This document shows positions 48,796 to 58,373 of a stretch of 64,000 nt of DNA, piece after piece. Source of the stretch: Pontibacter burrus (GTDB taxonomy: Bacteria; Bacteroidota; Bacteroidia; Cytophagales; Hymenobacteraceae); contig NZ_JAAGWD010000003.1 of assembly GCF_010686685.1 (NCBI RefSeq), forward strand, positions 62,001-126,000, read 5' to 3'. A program made the position numbers and the translations under genes. The stretch's first letter is position 1. Each line of letters opens with the position of its first letter. Below the pieces are notes generated by a model. It was not told the origin of the DNA, did not search any database, and worked only from the letters and a program-made list of their open reading frames with translations.

Positions 48796-49304
48796 AGAAC
48801 TTTATTGTCTGTACATTTGAACTTTTCGCTTCCATTATATTTGCACTACCTAGGCACAAGATATTTAATTTTATTAAGTCTGGTTTTTTAAGGAGTATGG
48901 GTTCAAAAGTTGGAACAGGAATTACTTACTACCCAAGAATAAAAGTAAGCCCTGGAACAAATCTTGTACTGGGAAATCATGTAGACTTAGCTTGGGGTGT
49001 TCTAATCACTACAGGTGGAGGTGTCGAAATTGGTGACCGTTCGTTAATTGGTTATAATACACAAATATTCTCTGCTAATCATGTTATTCCACCGCGTCCA
49101 CAACAGATATTCACTTCTGGGCATGAAAAGAAGAAGGTTAAGATAGGTAAAGATGTTTGGATAGGTGCTGGTTGTATAATTTTGCCTGGAGTAACCATAG
49201 GCGAAGGAGCAGTAGTGGCAGGTGGTAGCGTTGTAACGAAAGATGTAGCGCCATTTACAATTGTTGGAGGCAATCCGGCAAAAATTTTAAAAGAAAGAAT
49301 TTAG
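48792..49304 (+). CDS. Hexapeptide-repeat acyltransferase (WbbJ-like)
   Basis: A 170-residue left-handed beta-helix protein that probably acetylates a sugar hydroxyl of the repeat unit. Hexapeptide repeats run from about 50 to 165, with the likely catalytic His in [11 protein letters not shown], and end with the standard [11 protein letters not shown]. The start ATG overlaps the previous stop by 4 bases (ATGA). It is the last gene of the AT-rich block. Confidence 0.88.
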   Translation: MKNFIVCTFELFASIIFALPRHKIFNFIKSGFLRSMGSKVGTGITYYPRIKVSPGTNLVLGNHVDLAWGVLITTGGGVEIGDRSLIGYNTQIFSANHVIPPRPQQIFTSGHEKKKVKIGKDVWIGAGCIILPGVTIGEGAVVAGGSVVTKDVAPFTIVGGNPAKILKERI

Positions 49305-49306
49305 AA

Positions 49307-51502
49307 ATGAAACAACTCATCCAGTCATTTAAAACTGGCGAAACCATACTTGAAAATATTCCTGCTCCTCAAGTTAAAAGAGGGCAGGTTTTAATACAAA
49401 CTACACGCTCTTTGGTATCCCTAGGCACCGAGCGCATGTTAGTCGAATTTGGCAAAGCAAATCTACTTGACAAAGCGCGTCAGCAGCCTGATAAAGTAAA
49501 GCAAGTATTTGACAAGGTAAAGTCTGATGGACTTATGCCGACTGTGGAAGCGGTGTTTAGTAAACTCGAGCAGCCACTACCGCTTGGGTACTGTAATGTT
49601 GGTAAAGTAATAGCAGTAGGTGAAGGAGTTAGTGAATTTAAGGTTGGTGACCGAGTAGCTTCTAACGGTCCACACGCAGAAATTGTAAGTGTTCCAAAAA
49701 ATCTTGTTGCTGCTATCCCGGATAATATTTCAGATGAAGAAGCTGCTTTTACTGTAATTGGATCTATTGGCTTACAGGGAATACGCCTGCTTAACCCAAC
49801 ATTGGGAGAAACTATCGTCGTTATTGGCTTAGGCTTAATTGGCTTAATTACAGCAGAGCTATTAAAAGCTAATGGCTGTAAAGTAGTAGGAGTAGATCTG
49901 GATGAGCAGAAGCTGGCTATTGCGAAGAACAAAGGCATTATACCTATCAATCCTATTACTACCGATGTTGTTAAATTTTTAGAAGGCGAAACGAACGGTA
50001 TTGGTGCCGATGGTGTAATTATTACTGCTTCGGCCAAGACAAATGATATAATATCACAAGCTGCACAGATGAGCCGCAAGCGGGGCAGAATTGTGTTAGT
50101 TGGTGTTATTGGCTTGAATTTAAGCCGTGCAGAGTTCTATGAAAAGGAGCTAACATTCCAGGTATCCTGTTCTTACGGTCCGGGAAGGTACGATGAGCTT
50201 TACGAGCAAAGAGGTCAGGATTATCCCTTGCCCTTTGTACGCTGGACTGAAAAGCGAAACTTTGAAACAATTTTACAGGCAATTTCTACTGGCAGCTTAG
50301 ATGTTAAATCTCTGATTACAGAAAGAGTACCTTTAGACGAGTACACAAAGATTTATGGGAATATAGGTGCCAGCAAGTCTATTGCAGCAATACTTGTTTA
50401 TCCTGAAGGCGAGGCTGTAGATACTAAAGCAACAGTAACATTAGCTGGAGGAAGCTTTAAAGGTTCCAGAGGTGTTATAGGCATTGTTGGTGCAGGTAAC
50501 TTTACCAAAATGACCATGCTGCCTGCCTTAAAAGGTACAGGTGCAGGTTTTAAATATATGGCCAGCGCCGGCGGGGTTACTGGAACTGCGCTTGCTAAAA
50601 AGTATGGTTTTACCCATAGCACTACAGATTATAAGGAAATACTGCAGGATGAGGATGTAGATCTGGTGATGATCACTACACGTCATGATCTTCACGCAGC
50701 AATGGTGCAGGAAAGCCTTCGAGCCAAAAAGCATGTTTTTGTTGAAAAACCGTTAGCACTTAATGCAGCTCAGTTAGCCGAAGTGTTAAATGCCTATAAT
50801 ACGCATGCTGTTCCTAATGGCCTTACATTATCAGTAGGTTTTAACAGGAGGTTCTCGCCGCACATTCAGAAAATGAAGGAGTTGATCGGAACATCTCCTG
50901 ACCCTGTAAATATTGTAGCAACCATGAACGCTGGCTTTATACCAAATAAAGTATGGGTGCATGATATGCAAACAGGCGGTGGCCGCATTATTGGTGAGGC
51001 ATGTCATTACCTGGACCTGATGGTATACTTAACAGGTAGCCCGATTAAATCGATCTGCATGAATGCCCTTGGGAAAAATCCGGAAGAAAATACAGATAAC
51101 GCAAGTATCCTGGTAAAATTTGAGAACGGCTCCAATGGTGTAGTTAACTATTTTGCGAACGGCCATAAAAGCTACTCAAAAGAGAGAGTAGAGTTGTATT
51201 CTCAGGGACGGACCCTTGTAATGGATAACTTTAGGAAAACAGAAGGCTACGGTTTTAAAGGCTTCAGCAAACTAAAAACAGGCCAGGATAAGGGCCATGC
51301 TGCTCAGTTTAAAAAGCTAATAGATTCACTCAAGCAAGGTGGCCAACCACTTATTCCAATGAATGAGTTGGTTAATGTTACGTTAGCTAGCTTTGCCGCA
51401 ATTGAGAGTCTAAAAATAGGAGCGTGGGTGGATGTTAACGCGCTTGAGGGCTATGTTCAGGAATCACATAATTCTGGTTTAACAGAAAAAGCCTTAGCTT
51501 AA
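49307..51502 (+). CDS. Two-domain oxidoreductase (MDR dehydrogenase + Gfo/Idh/MocA)
   Basis: A 731-residue fusion. Residues 1-370 resemble medium-chain (zinc-type) dehydrogenases with VVIGLGLIGLITAELL as the nucleotide loop; residues 390-730 are a Gfo/Idh/MocA oxidoreductase with GIVGAGNFTKMTMLP and EKP at 480-482. The combination occurs next to heparinase II/III-type genes in polysaccharide loci. It might oxidise and reduce the same sugar in two steps (for example inverting a centre), but the substrate is unknown. The following wecB starts 26 bases later. Confidence 0.9.
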   Translation: MKQLIQSFKTGETILENIPAPQVKRGQVLIQTTRSLVSLGTERMLVEFGKANLLDKARQQPDKVKQVFDKVKSDGLMPTVEAVFSKLEQPLPLGYCNVGKVIAVGEGVSEFKVGDRVASNGPHAEIVSVPKNLVAAIPDNISDEEAAFTVIGSIGLQGIRLLNPTLGETIVVIGLGLIGLITAELLKANGCKVVGVDLDEQKLAIAKNKGIIPINPITTDVVKFLEGETNGIGADGVIITASAKTNDIISQAAQMSRKRGRIVLVGVIGLNLSRAEFYEKELTFQVSCSYGPGRYDELYEQRGQDYPLPFVRWTEKRNFETILQAISTGSLDVKSLITERVPLDEYTKIYGNIGASKSIAAILVYPEGEAVDTKATVTLAGGSFKGSRGVIGIVGAGNFTKMTMLPALKGTGAGFKYMASAGGVTGTALAKKYGFTHSTTDYKEILQDEDVDLVMITTRHDLHAAMVQESLRAKKHVFVEKPLALNAAQLAEVLNAYNTHAVPNGLTLSVGFNRRFSPHIQKMKELIGTSPDPVNIVATMNAGFIPNKVWVHDMQTGGGRIIGEACHYLDLMVYLTGSPIKSICMNALGKNPEENTDNASILVKFENGSNGVVNYFANGHKSYSKERVELYSQGRTLVMDNFRKTEGYGFKGFSKLKTGQDKGHAAQFKKLIDSLKQGGQPLIPMNELVNVTLASFAAIESLKIGAWVDVNALEGYVQESHNSGLTEKALA

Positions 51503-51528
51503 TTTTATCCGAATCTGAAAGTATAATC

Positions 51529-52644
51529 ATGCTTATATCAATTATCGCAGGAGCCCGTCCAAACTTTATGAAAATAGCACCAATTATAGATGCTATTCAG
51601 AAAGCAAAGGACAAAGGTCATTACATTTCTTACAGATTAATCCATACCGGCCAGCATTACGACAAAAAGATGTCTGGCGACTTTTTCGAGCAGTTAGGAA
51701 TTCCGGAACCGGATGCGAACCTGGAAGCTGGAGGTGGCACGCAGGCCGAACAAACTGCAGCTATTATGGTACGCTTTGAGAAAGAGTTGCTTGAAAACAG
51801 ACCTGAACTAGTTTTGGTTGTTGGGGATGTTACCTCTACGATGGCCTGCGCCATTGCAGCACAAAAGCTTCATGTTCCGGTTGCACACGTGGAGGCGGGT
51901 ATACGCTCCGGTGACTGGACAATGCCTGAAGAGATAAACCGCCTGGTTACAGACAGTATCAGCAATTACTTCTTTACTACAACTGAAATTGCGAATAATA
52001 ACCTGGTAAAATCAGGAGTAAAGCCGGAGCATATTTTCTTCGTTGGTAATACCATGATTGATACGCTTCTGAAGCAAATGCCGAAGTTTGCCCAGCCATC
52101 TTTTTGGAATGATTTCGGGTTAGAAAAGCAGAAGTACCTTGTAATGACACTACACCGCCCATCTAATGTAGATGATCCGGAGCAGTTGAGAAAACTATTG
52201 AACGTGCTGGAAAAAGGAACGGAGCAATTGCCGATTATTTTCCCAATGCACCCGCGCACCCGCAATAACATTGAAAAATTTGGCATTAGCCTGAATAATG
52301 TAAAGGTGGTAGATCCACTCGGATACTTAGAATTTAATTACCTGGTGCAGCATGCAAAAGGCGTGGTTACAGACTCTGGCGGTATAACTGAAGAGACTAC
52401 TGTAATGGGGGTGCCGTGCATGACATTAAGAACTACAACCGAACGCCCTGAAACCTGTACCATTGGCACCAACGAATTGCTGGGAACAGACCCAAAGGCA
52501 TTGGAAGATGCTTTGCATGTACTGTTTAGTGGTAACTGGAAAAAGGGATCGATTCCGGAGCTTTGGGATGGTAAAACGGCAGAACGTATGGTTGACGTTC
52601 TGTTGAAGTTGGATTACAGCAAAGGTAATGCCGTCGCTCAGTAA
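51529..52644 (+). CDS. wecB: UDP-N-acetylglucosamine 2-epimerase (non-hydrolysing)
   Basis: A 371-residue GT-B-like epimerase that interconverts UDP-GlcNAc and UDP-ManNAc. Signatures are the N-terminal GARPNFMKIAP, HTGQHYDKKMS, HVEAGIRSGDWTMPEEINR and TDSGGITEE. It starts 26 bases after the two-domain oxidoreductase, and its 3' end overlaps the lyase gene by 17 bases, showing tight coupling. UDP-ManNAc or a ManNAcA derivative would be the product if the dehydrogenase at 42475 accepts it. Confidence 0.95.
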   Translation: MLISIIAGARPNFMKIAPIIDAIQKAKDKGHYISYRLIHTGQHYDKKMSGDFFEQLGIPEPDANLEAGGGTQAEQTAAIMVRFEKELLENRPELVLVVGDVTSTMACAIAAQKLHVPVAHVEAGIRSGDWTMPEEINRLVTDSISNYFFTTTEIANNNLVKSGVKPEHIFFVGNTMIDTLLKQMPKFAQPSFWNDFGLEKQKYLVMTLHRPSNVDDPEQLRKLLNVLEKGTEQLPIIFPMHPRTRNNIEKFGISLNNVKVVDPLGYLEFNYLVQHAKGVVTDSGGITEETTVMGVPCMTLRTTTERPETCTIGTNELLGTDPKALEDALHVLFSGNWKKGSIPELWDGKTAERMVDVLLKLDYSKGNAVAQ

Positions 52645-54514
52645 AGCATTACAGCTTATAAACAACATGGGCTGGCGATATGTCAGTTTCCGTGCTATGC
52701 ATGAGGCAAAAGTACGGACGGGCATATTTAAAAAAGCCTTCCCGCAAGATCCTGCCTTTCAGCAATTTATTTCGCTTGCTGAGTGGAAAAAGCTGGATGT
52801 TGCTTTTTTCATGAATGGTCGGGATGGAGTTGATCTAACTGGAAAAGCATTACCTGCTGAACTGGCTAAAAGTTTTGAAGAGTTGAAGGAGGGGTGGTTT
52901 CGCTTTTTCTCATCTCTATCATATAATTTAGGCAGTAACTATGACTGGATTACCAATCCTGACACTGGCTTTAAATATGGCGCGCAGAAACACTGGACGC
53001 AGATAAACGACTATAGCCAGGAGGCCGGTGATATTAAATTTGTTTGGGAGAAGTCCAGGTTCTCGTTCCTGTATACTATAATCAGAAATGATGCTTATAC
53101 GGGTGAAGATCACTCTGAATGGGTTTGGAAGGAGATCCTGTCGTGGATAGATGCTAACCCTATCAATAGCGGACCTAACTATAAGTGCAGCCAGGAGATT
53201 TCATTAAGGGTACTTAACTGGACTTTTGCTTTAAATTTCTATAAAGATACCACTTCGCTCACAGAAGATATTTTCCAGAGAATTATATTCTCGATATACT
53301 GGCAACTGGACCATGTATATAAGAATATTGATTTCTCCAGAATTGCTGTTCGGAACAACCACGCTATTACGGAAACGCTAACCTTATACTTAGGTGGCTT
53401 GCTTTATCCTTTCTTTCCGAAATCAGCCCTTTGGAAAGAAAAAGGAAAGAAATGGTTTGAAGAGGAAATAGCCTACCAGGTATATGCTGACGGAACATTC
53501 CTTCAGTTTTCAATGAACTACCATAGAGTTGTTATTCAACTCTTAACATGGGCCATACGACTTGCTGAAGTAAATAAGGAATCCTTCAATGCAGTTGTAT
53601 ATGAGAGGGCTCAGAAAAGTTTAGAGTTCCTGTTATCATGCATGAATCTGAAAGATGGCTGGCTTCCAAATTATGGTAATAACGATGGCGCCTTATTTTT
53701 TAAACTAAATGATGCTGATTACCGGGATTACAGACCACAATTAGAAGCACTCAGCAGGGCTTTAGGCTTTGAGTGGAAGTATGATAAGTGCGAAGACTCT
53801 ATTTGGTATGGTATTACAGATAGAAATACTGAAGGCGGTACAGTAGAGACCAAAATAGGTTTAAGTCAGTTTAAGGATGGTGGTTATTACATCCATAGGC
53901 AAGACGGTATACTAACTTTTGTAAGGTGTGGCAATCATAAGGATCGGCCACATCAGGCAGATAACTTGCATCTCGATATCTGGCGTAACGGAATAAACTA
54001 TCTGCACGACGCTGGGAGTTATAAATACAATACTGATAATGCACAGTTAAAGTATTTTATGGGCACACAATCCCATAATACAATTATGCTTGGCGATTAT
54101 GACCAGATGGAGAAAGGTGCAAGATTTATTTGGTATCATTGGTCTCAGTGCGAGAGCGTTCAAACTACAGATAATGAAGATTACTTTATCTTTGAGGGAA
54201 CGATTAAAGCTTTCCAACATGTATCTAAGAACATCAGGCATTACAGGAGAATAACTGTAAGTAAGAAAAAGCCAGAGTGGTTGATCGAGGATAGAATTCT
54301 GAACAAACCTGATGCTTTGGAAATGCATCAGTTATGGCATACAAAACACTTGAGTAAGCTTAACTTTGTAGCTCAGTTACAAAATAAAGAGCAGATTGCC
54401 CCGCTTATAAGAGAGGGTTATTACTCTGATTATTATGGCAAAAAAGAACTTTGTTCGGAAATAGTTTTTACAACCAAAGCGGATACTATTTCAACAAGGA
54501 TCACAATTTTATAA
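52628..54514 (+). CDS. Heparinase II/III family protein
   Basis: A 628-residue protein with an alpha/alpha toroid N-terminal half (CSQEISLRVLNWTFALNFY; NNHAITETLTLYLGG) and a C-terminal beta-sandwich (HQADNLHLDIWRNG). Family members are polysaccharide lyases that cut uronic-acid polymers by beta-elimination. No signal peptide is visible at the start MPSLSKALQLI, so it might act in the cytoplasm, or be a synthase-like relative; this is unusual for a lyase. It overlaps wecB by 17 bases and shares one base with the next gene (TAATG). Confidence 0.88.
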   Translation: MPSLSKALQLINNMGWRYVSFRAMHEAKVRTGIFKKAFPQDPAFQQFISLAEWKKLDVAFFMNGRDGVDLTGKALPAELAKSFEELKEGWFRFFSSLSYNLGSNYDWITNPDTGFKYGAQKHWTQINDYSQEAGDIKFVWEKSRFSFLYTIIRNDAYTGEDHSEWVWKEILSWIDANPINSGPNYKCSQEISLRVLNWTFALNFYKDTTSLTEDIFQRIIFSIYWQLDHVYKNIDFSRIAVRNNHAITETLTLYLGGLLYPFFPKSALWKEKGKKWFEEEIAYQVYADGTFLQFSMNYHRVVIQLLTWAIRLAEVNKESFNAVVYERAQKSLEFLLSCMNLKDGWLPNYGNNDGALFFKLNDADYRDYRPQLEALSRALGFEWKYDKCEDSIWYGITDRNTEGGTVETKIGLSQFKDGGYYIHRQDGILTFVRCGNHKDRPHQADNLHLDIWRNGINYLHDAGSYKYNTDNAQLKYFMGTQSHNTIMLGDYDQMEKGARFIWYHWSQCESVQTTDNEDYFIFEGTIKAFQHVSKNIRHYRRITVSKKKPEWLIEDRILNKPDALEMHQLWHTKHLSKLNFVAQLQNKEQIAPLIREGYYSDYYGKKELCSEIVFTTKADTISTRITIL

Positions 54515-55782
54515 TGAGAATACTTCTATTACACCAGTACTTCTTAGAAGAAGATGATCCTGGAGGGTCGCGCTTTAACGAGATGACGAAGCAATGGTCT
54601 GATCAGGGCCATGAGATAACTGTTATAGCAGGCATGATGCACTATAATGGTAGTCAGAAGCGAGAGGAATACAAAGGGAGATGGTTTAAAAGAAAGCAAC
54701 AGGGACAGGTAGATGTCTGGCGAACCCATGTATCCGAAAGCTATAATTCTGGTTTCCTAGGTCGCCTTTGGGGGTACTTTTCTTTTGTGTTTTCCTCTCT
54801 GTGGGCGGGTTTGTTCAAAGTGAAAGGGAATTACGATATTATTCTGGTAACCTCGCCGCCTCTGTTTGTAGGCATTACAGCATACTTACTGTCTAAGTTT
54901 AAGAGAGTCCCTTTTGTATTCGAAATAAGGGATCTTTGGCCAGAATCTGCTATTGACACTGGTGTTGTTACAAATAATGCTATAATAAGGTTAGCCTATT
55001 GGTTTGAAGCTTTCATCTATGAAAAGGCCAAACTTATTAATGTTTTGACTCCTGCGTTTAGAGATTCCCTGATTGAGAAAAAAGGCGTAGCACCGGGGAA
55101 GATTATTTTTATCCCTAATGCTGCGGATTTCAGCTTATCAGATAATATACTGGAAAGCTTCGATGCAGAGGATTTCAGAGATGAAAAAGGTTGGAGTGAC
55201 CGTTTTGTGATAACCTATGTTGGGGCTCATGGCGTTGCTAACCATCTGGAGCAAATTCTGGAAACAGCAGATCTGCTCAGAGATACAAATGTATTGTTTG
55301 TGTTAATTGGATCTGGCATGCAGAAAGCAAAGCTGGTTACAAAGGCATCAAACATGAAGTTGAATAATGTTCAGTTTTTAGACCCAGTATCGAAGGCGGA
55401 TGTATTTAAATATATTTTAGCTTCGGATATGGGTACTTCTGTACTTAAAAAAGTAGATACTTTTAAGACTGTTTACTCAAATAAAACATTTGATTACATG
55501 GCCTGTAAGAAACCAATTCTAATGGCTATTGACGGTGTTTCCAGAAAGTTAGTGGAAGAAGCAGAAGCGGGGATATATGTAGAGCCGGAGGATTCAGTAG
55601 ATTTTGCTTCAAAGATCAGGTTATATCTAACTAATCCGGAACGGGTAGCTTCTGAAGGAGTAAATGGTTATCTATATGCGAAGCAGAACTTTGATCGAAA
55701 AGCTTTAGCTGATAAGTATGTTGCCTATTTGAAAGGATTTGACAAAGATTATGTACAGGAACCAGTTAAAGCGGTTTATTGA
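54514..55782 (+). CDS. GT4-type glycosyltransferase (WbuB-like)
   Basis: A 422-residue GT-B transferase. I start it at the ATG at 54514, directly coupled to the lyase stop (TAATG), giving [20 protein letters not shown]; an open frame upstream runs through the 3' end of the lyase gene. The acceptor/donor region [14 protein letters not shown] and the C-terminal [12 protein letters not shown] are typical of the WbuB group, which often adds an amino-sugar. The exact sugar is not predictable. Confidence 0.92.
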   Translation: MRILLLHQYFLEEDDPGGSRFNEMTKQWSDQGHEITVIAGMMHYNGSQKREEYKGRWFKRKQQGQVDVWRTHVSESYNSGFLGRLWGYFSFVFSSLWAGLFKVKGNYDIILVTSPPLFVGITAYLLSKFKRVPFVFEIRDLWPESAIDTGVVTNNAIIRLAYWFEAFIYEKAKLINVLTPAFRDSLIEKKGVAPGKIIFIPNAADFSLSDNILESFDAEDFRDEKGWSDRFVITYVGAHGVANHLEQILETADLLRDTNVLFVLIGSGMQKAKLVTKASNMKLNNVQFLDPVSKADVFKYILASDMGTSVLKKVDTFKTVYSNKTFDYMACKKPILMAIDGVSRKLVEEAEAGIYVEPEDSVDFASKIRLYLTNPERVASEGVNGYLYAKQNFDRKALADKYVAYLKGFDKDYVQEPVKAVY

Positions 55783-56356
55783 TTTCATATTAGCTACAAT
55801 TGCATTTATTATTGCGCTACCTATTTTCGCAATAGTTACCTTGTGTCTTACAGTTGCTAACCAAGGCAAACCATTCTTTCTGCAGCCTCGCCCTGGTAAA
55901 AATGGTAAAATTTTCCGTGTTACTAAGTTCAAGACAATGAACGATCAGAAAGATGCGCGGGGAAATCTACTTCCGGATGAGAAAAGACTTACAGCTATCG
56001 GTAAGTTTGTTAGAAAGACCTCTCTTGACGAAATACCTCAATTGCTGAACGTAATCAAAGGTGAAATGAGTCTGATAGGGCCAAGGCCATTGCTGGTAGA
56101 ATACCTCCCCCTTTACAATAAAGTACAGAGCAGAAGGCACGAAGTAAGGCCTGGTATTACAGGATGGGCACAGGTGAATGGTAGAAATGCCATCAGTTGG
56201 GAGGATAAATTTAAGTATGATGTGTGGTATGTGGACAATATGTCATTCCTGCTCGACTTAAAGATCATTTTTCTAACAATTCAAAAAGTCTTCAAATCAG
56301 AAGGCATTAGTGCAGATGGTAACGTGACCATGCCTAAATTCCAGGGGAGCAACTAA
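55751..56356 (+). CDS. Initiating sugar-phosphate transferase (PglC-like)
   Basis: A 201-residue polyprenyl-phosphate phosphoglycosyltransferase of the small monotopic type. One re-entrant hydrophobic helix lies at about 10-32, the catalytic Asp-Glu is in [11 protein letters not shown], and SLIGPRPLL and [13 protein letters not shown] complete the signature. I choose the ATG at 55751 over a TTG 12 bases upstream. It overlaps the previous gene by 32 bases. With the D, E and F genes around it, it should transfer diNAcBac-phosphate or a related sugar to the carrier lipid, starting the repeat unit. Confidence 0.93.
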   Translation: MYRNQLKRFIDFILATIAFIIALPIFAIVTLCLTVANQGKPFFLQPRPGKNGKIFRVTKFKTMNDQKDARGNLLPDEKRLTAIGKFVRKTSLDEIPQLLNVIKGEMSLIGPRPLLVEYLPLYNKVQSRRHEVRPGITGWAQVNGRNAISWEDKFKYDVWYVDNMSFLLDLKIIFLTIQKVFKSEGISADGNVTMPKFQGSN

Positions 56357-56357
56357 T

Positions 56358-56960
56358 ATGTATTTATTTGGAGCAAGTGGGCATGCTAAGGTGATCATGG
56401 ACATACTACAAAGTATGGCTATGCCTGTTACAGGTCTGTTTGATGATAATCCTGCTATTAAAGAATTAAATGGTGCTTCGGTGTTAGGAAAATACATGGG
56501 GCAGGAACTAGATGCAGAACTTATTATAAGTATAGGCGATAACGGTATTCGTGCGAGAGTTGCTAACAAATTGCAGGTGCAGTTTGGGAGAGCCATTGCT
56601 AAAAGTGCTACTGTTTCAAACACCTCAGAAATTGAAGAGGGTACAGTTGTGATGCAGGGGGCAATTATACAAGCTAGTACATTAGTAGGAAAACATGCCA
56701 TCATTAACACACGTGCAAGTGTAGACCACGACTGCCGCGTTGGTGATTTTGCTCATATTTCGCCGGGAGCAGTTTTGTGTGGCAATGTACAAGTTGGTGA
56801 GGGAACGCACATTGGTGCCGGGGCTATAGTTATACCGAACCTGACAATAGGAAAGTGGTGTAAGATAGGCGCTGGTTCTGTCGTTACCAAGGATATTCCG
56901 GATTTTTCAACAGCTGTGGGCAACCCGGCAAGAATCATAAAATGCAATCAAAATGAATAA
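56358..56960 (+). CDS. Sugar N-acetyltransferase (PglD/NeuD-like)
   Basis: A 200-residue protein with an N-terminal Rossmann-like UDP-sugar domain (MYLFGASGHAKVIMDIL) and a C-terminal left-handed beta-helix with the catalytic His in VDHDCRVGDFAHIS. It acetylates the 4-amino group of UDP-4-amino-sugars. It ends in VGNPARIIK. It overlaps the aminotransferase gene by 8 bases, agreeing with action on its product. Confidence 0.93.
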   Translation: MYLFGASGHAKVIMDILQSMAMPVTGLFDDNPAIKELNGASVLGKYMGQELDAELIISIGDNGIRARVANKLQVQFGRAIAKSATVSNTSEIEEGTVVMQGAIIQASTLVGKHAIINTRASVDHDCRVGDFAHISPGAVLCGNVQVGEGTHIGAGAIVIPNLTIGKWCKIGAGSVVTKDIPDFSTAVGNPARIIKCNQNE

Positions 56961-58095
56961 CAAAATATGGCTCTCTTCCCCGCACATGGGAGGTACGGAA
57001 GAGAAGTATGTAAAAGAGGCTTTCGATACAAACTGGATAGCCCCGCTGGGGCCTAACGTAGATGGCTTCGAGAAAGACCTGGAAAACTATTTAGGTAACG
57101 AGGTACATGTAGCGGCGCTAAGTTCAGGCACCGCAGCCTTGCATCTGGCCCTGATCATACTTGGTGTAAAGGCTGGAGATGAAGTGATCTGCCAGTCGAT
57201 GACCTTCTCTGCTTCTGCTAACCCGATTGCCTACCAGGGAGCAATGCCTGTTTTCGTAGATAGCGAAGAACGCACCTGGAACATGTCGCCAGAGTACCTG
57301 GAGCAAGCTATTCAGGATAGGGTTAGTAAAGGTAAAAAGCCAAAGGCTATTATAGTGGTGCACCTATACGGCATGCCAGCTGAGATGGACCGTATTATGG
57401 AGATAGCTGACAAGTATGAAATTCCTGTTGTTGAAGATGCTGCTGAGGCCTTAGGTTCCAGTTATAAGGGAAGAAAGTTGGGTACTTTCGGTGCCATGAG
57501 CATACTCTCGTTCAATGGTAATAAAATTATCACTACTTCTGGTGGTGGAGCTTTAGTTTCAACGAACGAAGAGTGGATCAGAAAAGCACGTTTCCTGGCT
57601 ACGCAGGCCCGCGATAACGCTCCGCACTATCAGCACTCCCACATTGGCTACAACTATCGCATGAGTAACATCTGCGCTGGTATTGGCCGTGGGCAAATGG
57701 AGGTGCTGCAAGAGAGGGTAGCGCAGCGCCGCCAGAACTATAGTTACTATGCAGATACTTTTGCCAGTAACAACGCTATCATATTACCGGACGAGCCTTC
57801 ATCCGATTTTTATTCAAACCGCTGGCTAACAACAATCTTAGTAGATCCAGCTTCAGGCACAGATCGCGAAGAAATACGGTTGGCCCTGGGAAAAGAGAAC
57901 ATAGAAAGCAGGCCATTATGGAAACCAATGCACCTACAGCCAATTTTCGAGGGTGCTCCTTTTTATGGTGATGGTACCAGCGAAAAATTGTTTAACAATG
58001 GCCTCTGCCTGCCTTCTGGCTCCAATCTAACTACCGATGACCTGGCGCGTGTAACCACTATCATGAAGCGCTATCTGGAAAACGTTACAGCTTAA
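56953..58095 (+). CDS. PLP-dependent sugar aminotransferase (PglE-like, DegT/DnrJ/EryC1)
   Basis: A 380-residue aminotransferase that converts a UDP-4-keto-6-deoxy-HexNAc into the 4-amino sugar. The PLP lysine is Lys191 in SFNGNKIITTSGGG, and the family signature VEDAAEALGS lies near residue 160. N-terminal MNNKIWLSSPHMGGTEEKYV is typical of this class. A terminator follows at 58117. Confidence 0.94.
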   Translation: MNNKIWLSSPHMGGTEEKYVKEAFDTNWIAPLGPNVDGFEKDLENYLGNEVHVAALSSGTAALHLALIILGVKAGDEVICQSMTFSASANPIAYQGAMPVFVDSEERTWNMSPEYLEQAIQDRVSKGKKPKAIIVVHLYGMPAEMDRIMEIADKYEIPVVEDAAEALGSSYKGRKLGTFGAMSILSFNGNKIITTSGGGALVSTNEEWIRKARFLATQARDNAPHYQHSHIGYNYRMSNICAGIGRGQMEVLQERVAQRRQNYSYYADTFASNNAIILPDEPSSDFYSNRWLTTILVDPASGTDREEIRLALGKENIESRPLWKPMHLQPIFEGAPFYGDGTSEKLFNNGLCLPSGSNLTTDDLARVTTIMKRYLENVTA

Positions 58096-58116
58096 TTAAC
58101 TGTGATATGAGTTGTA

Positions 58117-58149
58117 AAAGGGCTGTAAGTAATTGCAGCCCTTTTTTAC
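58117..58149 (+). terminator. Rho-independent terminator after the aminotransferase gene
   Basis: AAAGGGCTG (58117-58125) pairs with CAGCCCTTT (58136-58144) and runs into a T-rich tail. It separates the pglC-D-E genes from the PglF-like gene, which has its own probable promoter. Confidence 0.87.
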
Positions 58150-58210
58150 TTTTATAATAATACGTGATCGTAGGGCGTTAATTTAAAGATATTGTGACGA
58201 AAGGTAGTGC

Positions 58211-58237
58211 TTGTGTTACAGATGTTTAGTATTTTTG
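58211..58237 (+). promoter_or_regulatory. Probable promoter of the PglF-like gene
   Basis: TATTTTTG at 58230-58237 matches TAnnTTTG; TTGTG at 58211 is a possible -33 element with a short 16-base spacer. It would give a leader of about 130 bases before the ATG at 58374. Confidence 0.5.
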
Positions 58238-58373
58238 CAGCAAGATTTTGTGTTTGGAGCTTATAGAAACAAGATTAGACAGAATCGATAGCGCTTTTTG
58301 AAATTGCATTAAATTTACTGATTTAGTGTTAACCAATTGCACAGAACTTGCGTAACATGTCATCTGATTACTG

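Noticed and set aside
49480-50079. A - strand frame of 199 codons opposite the two-domain oxidoreductase
   Set aside because: Shadow of codon usage in the real gene, with proline- and serine-rich low-complexity translation.
54451-54513. Upstream start of the WbuB-like transferase inside the lyase gene
   Set aside because: The 21 added residues are out-of-frame lyase sequence; the ATG at 54514 is coupled to the lyase stop and starts at the family's normal N terminus.
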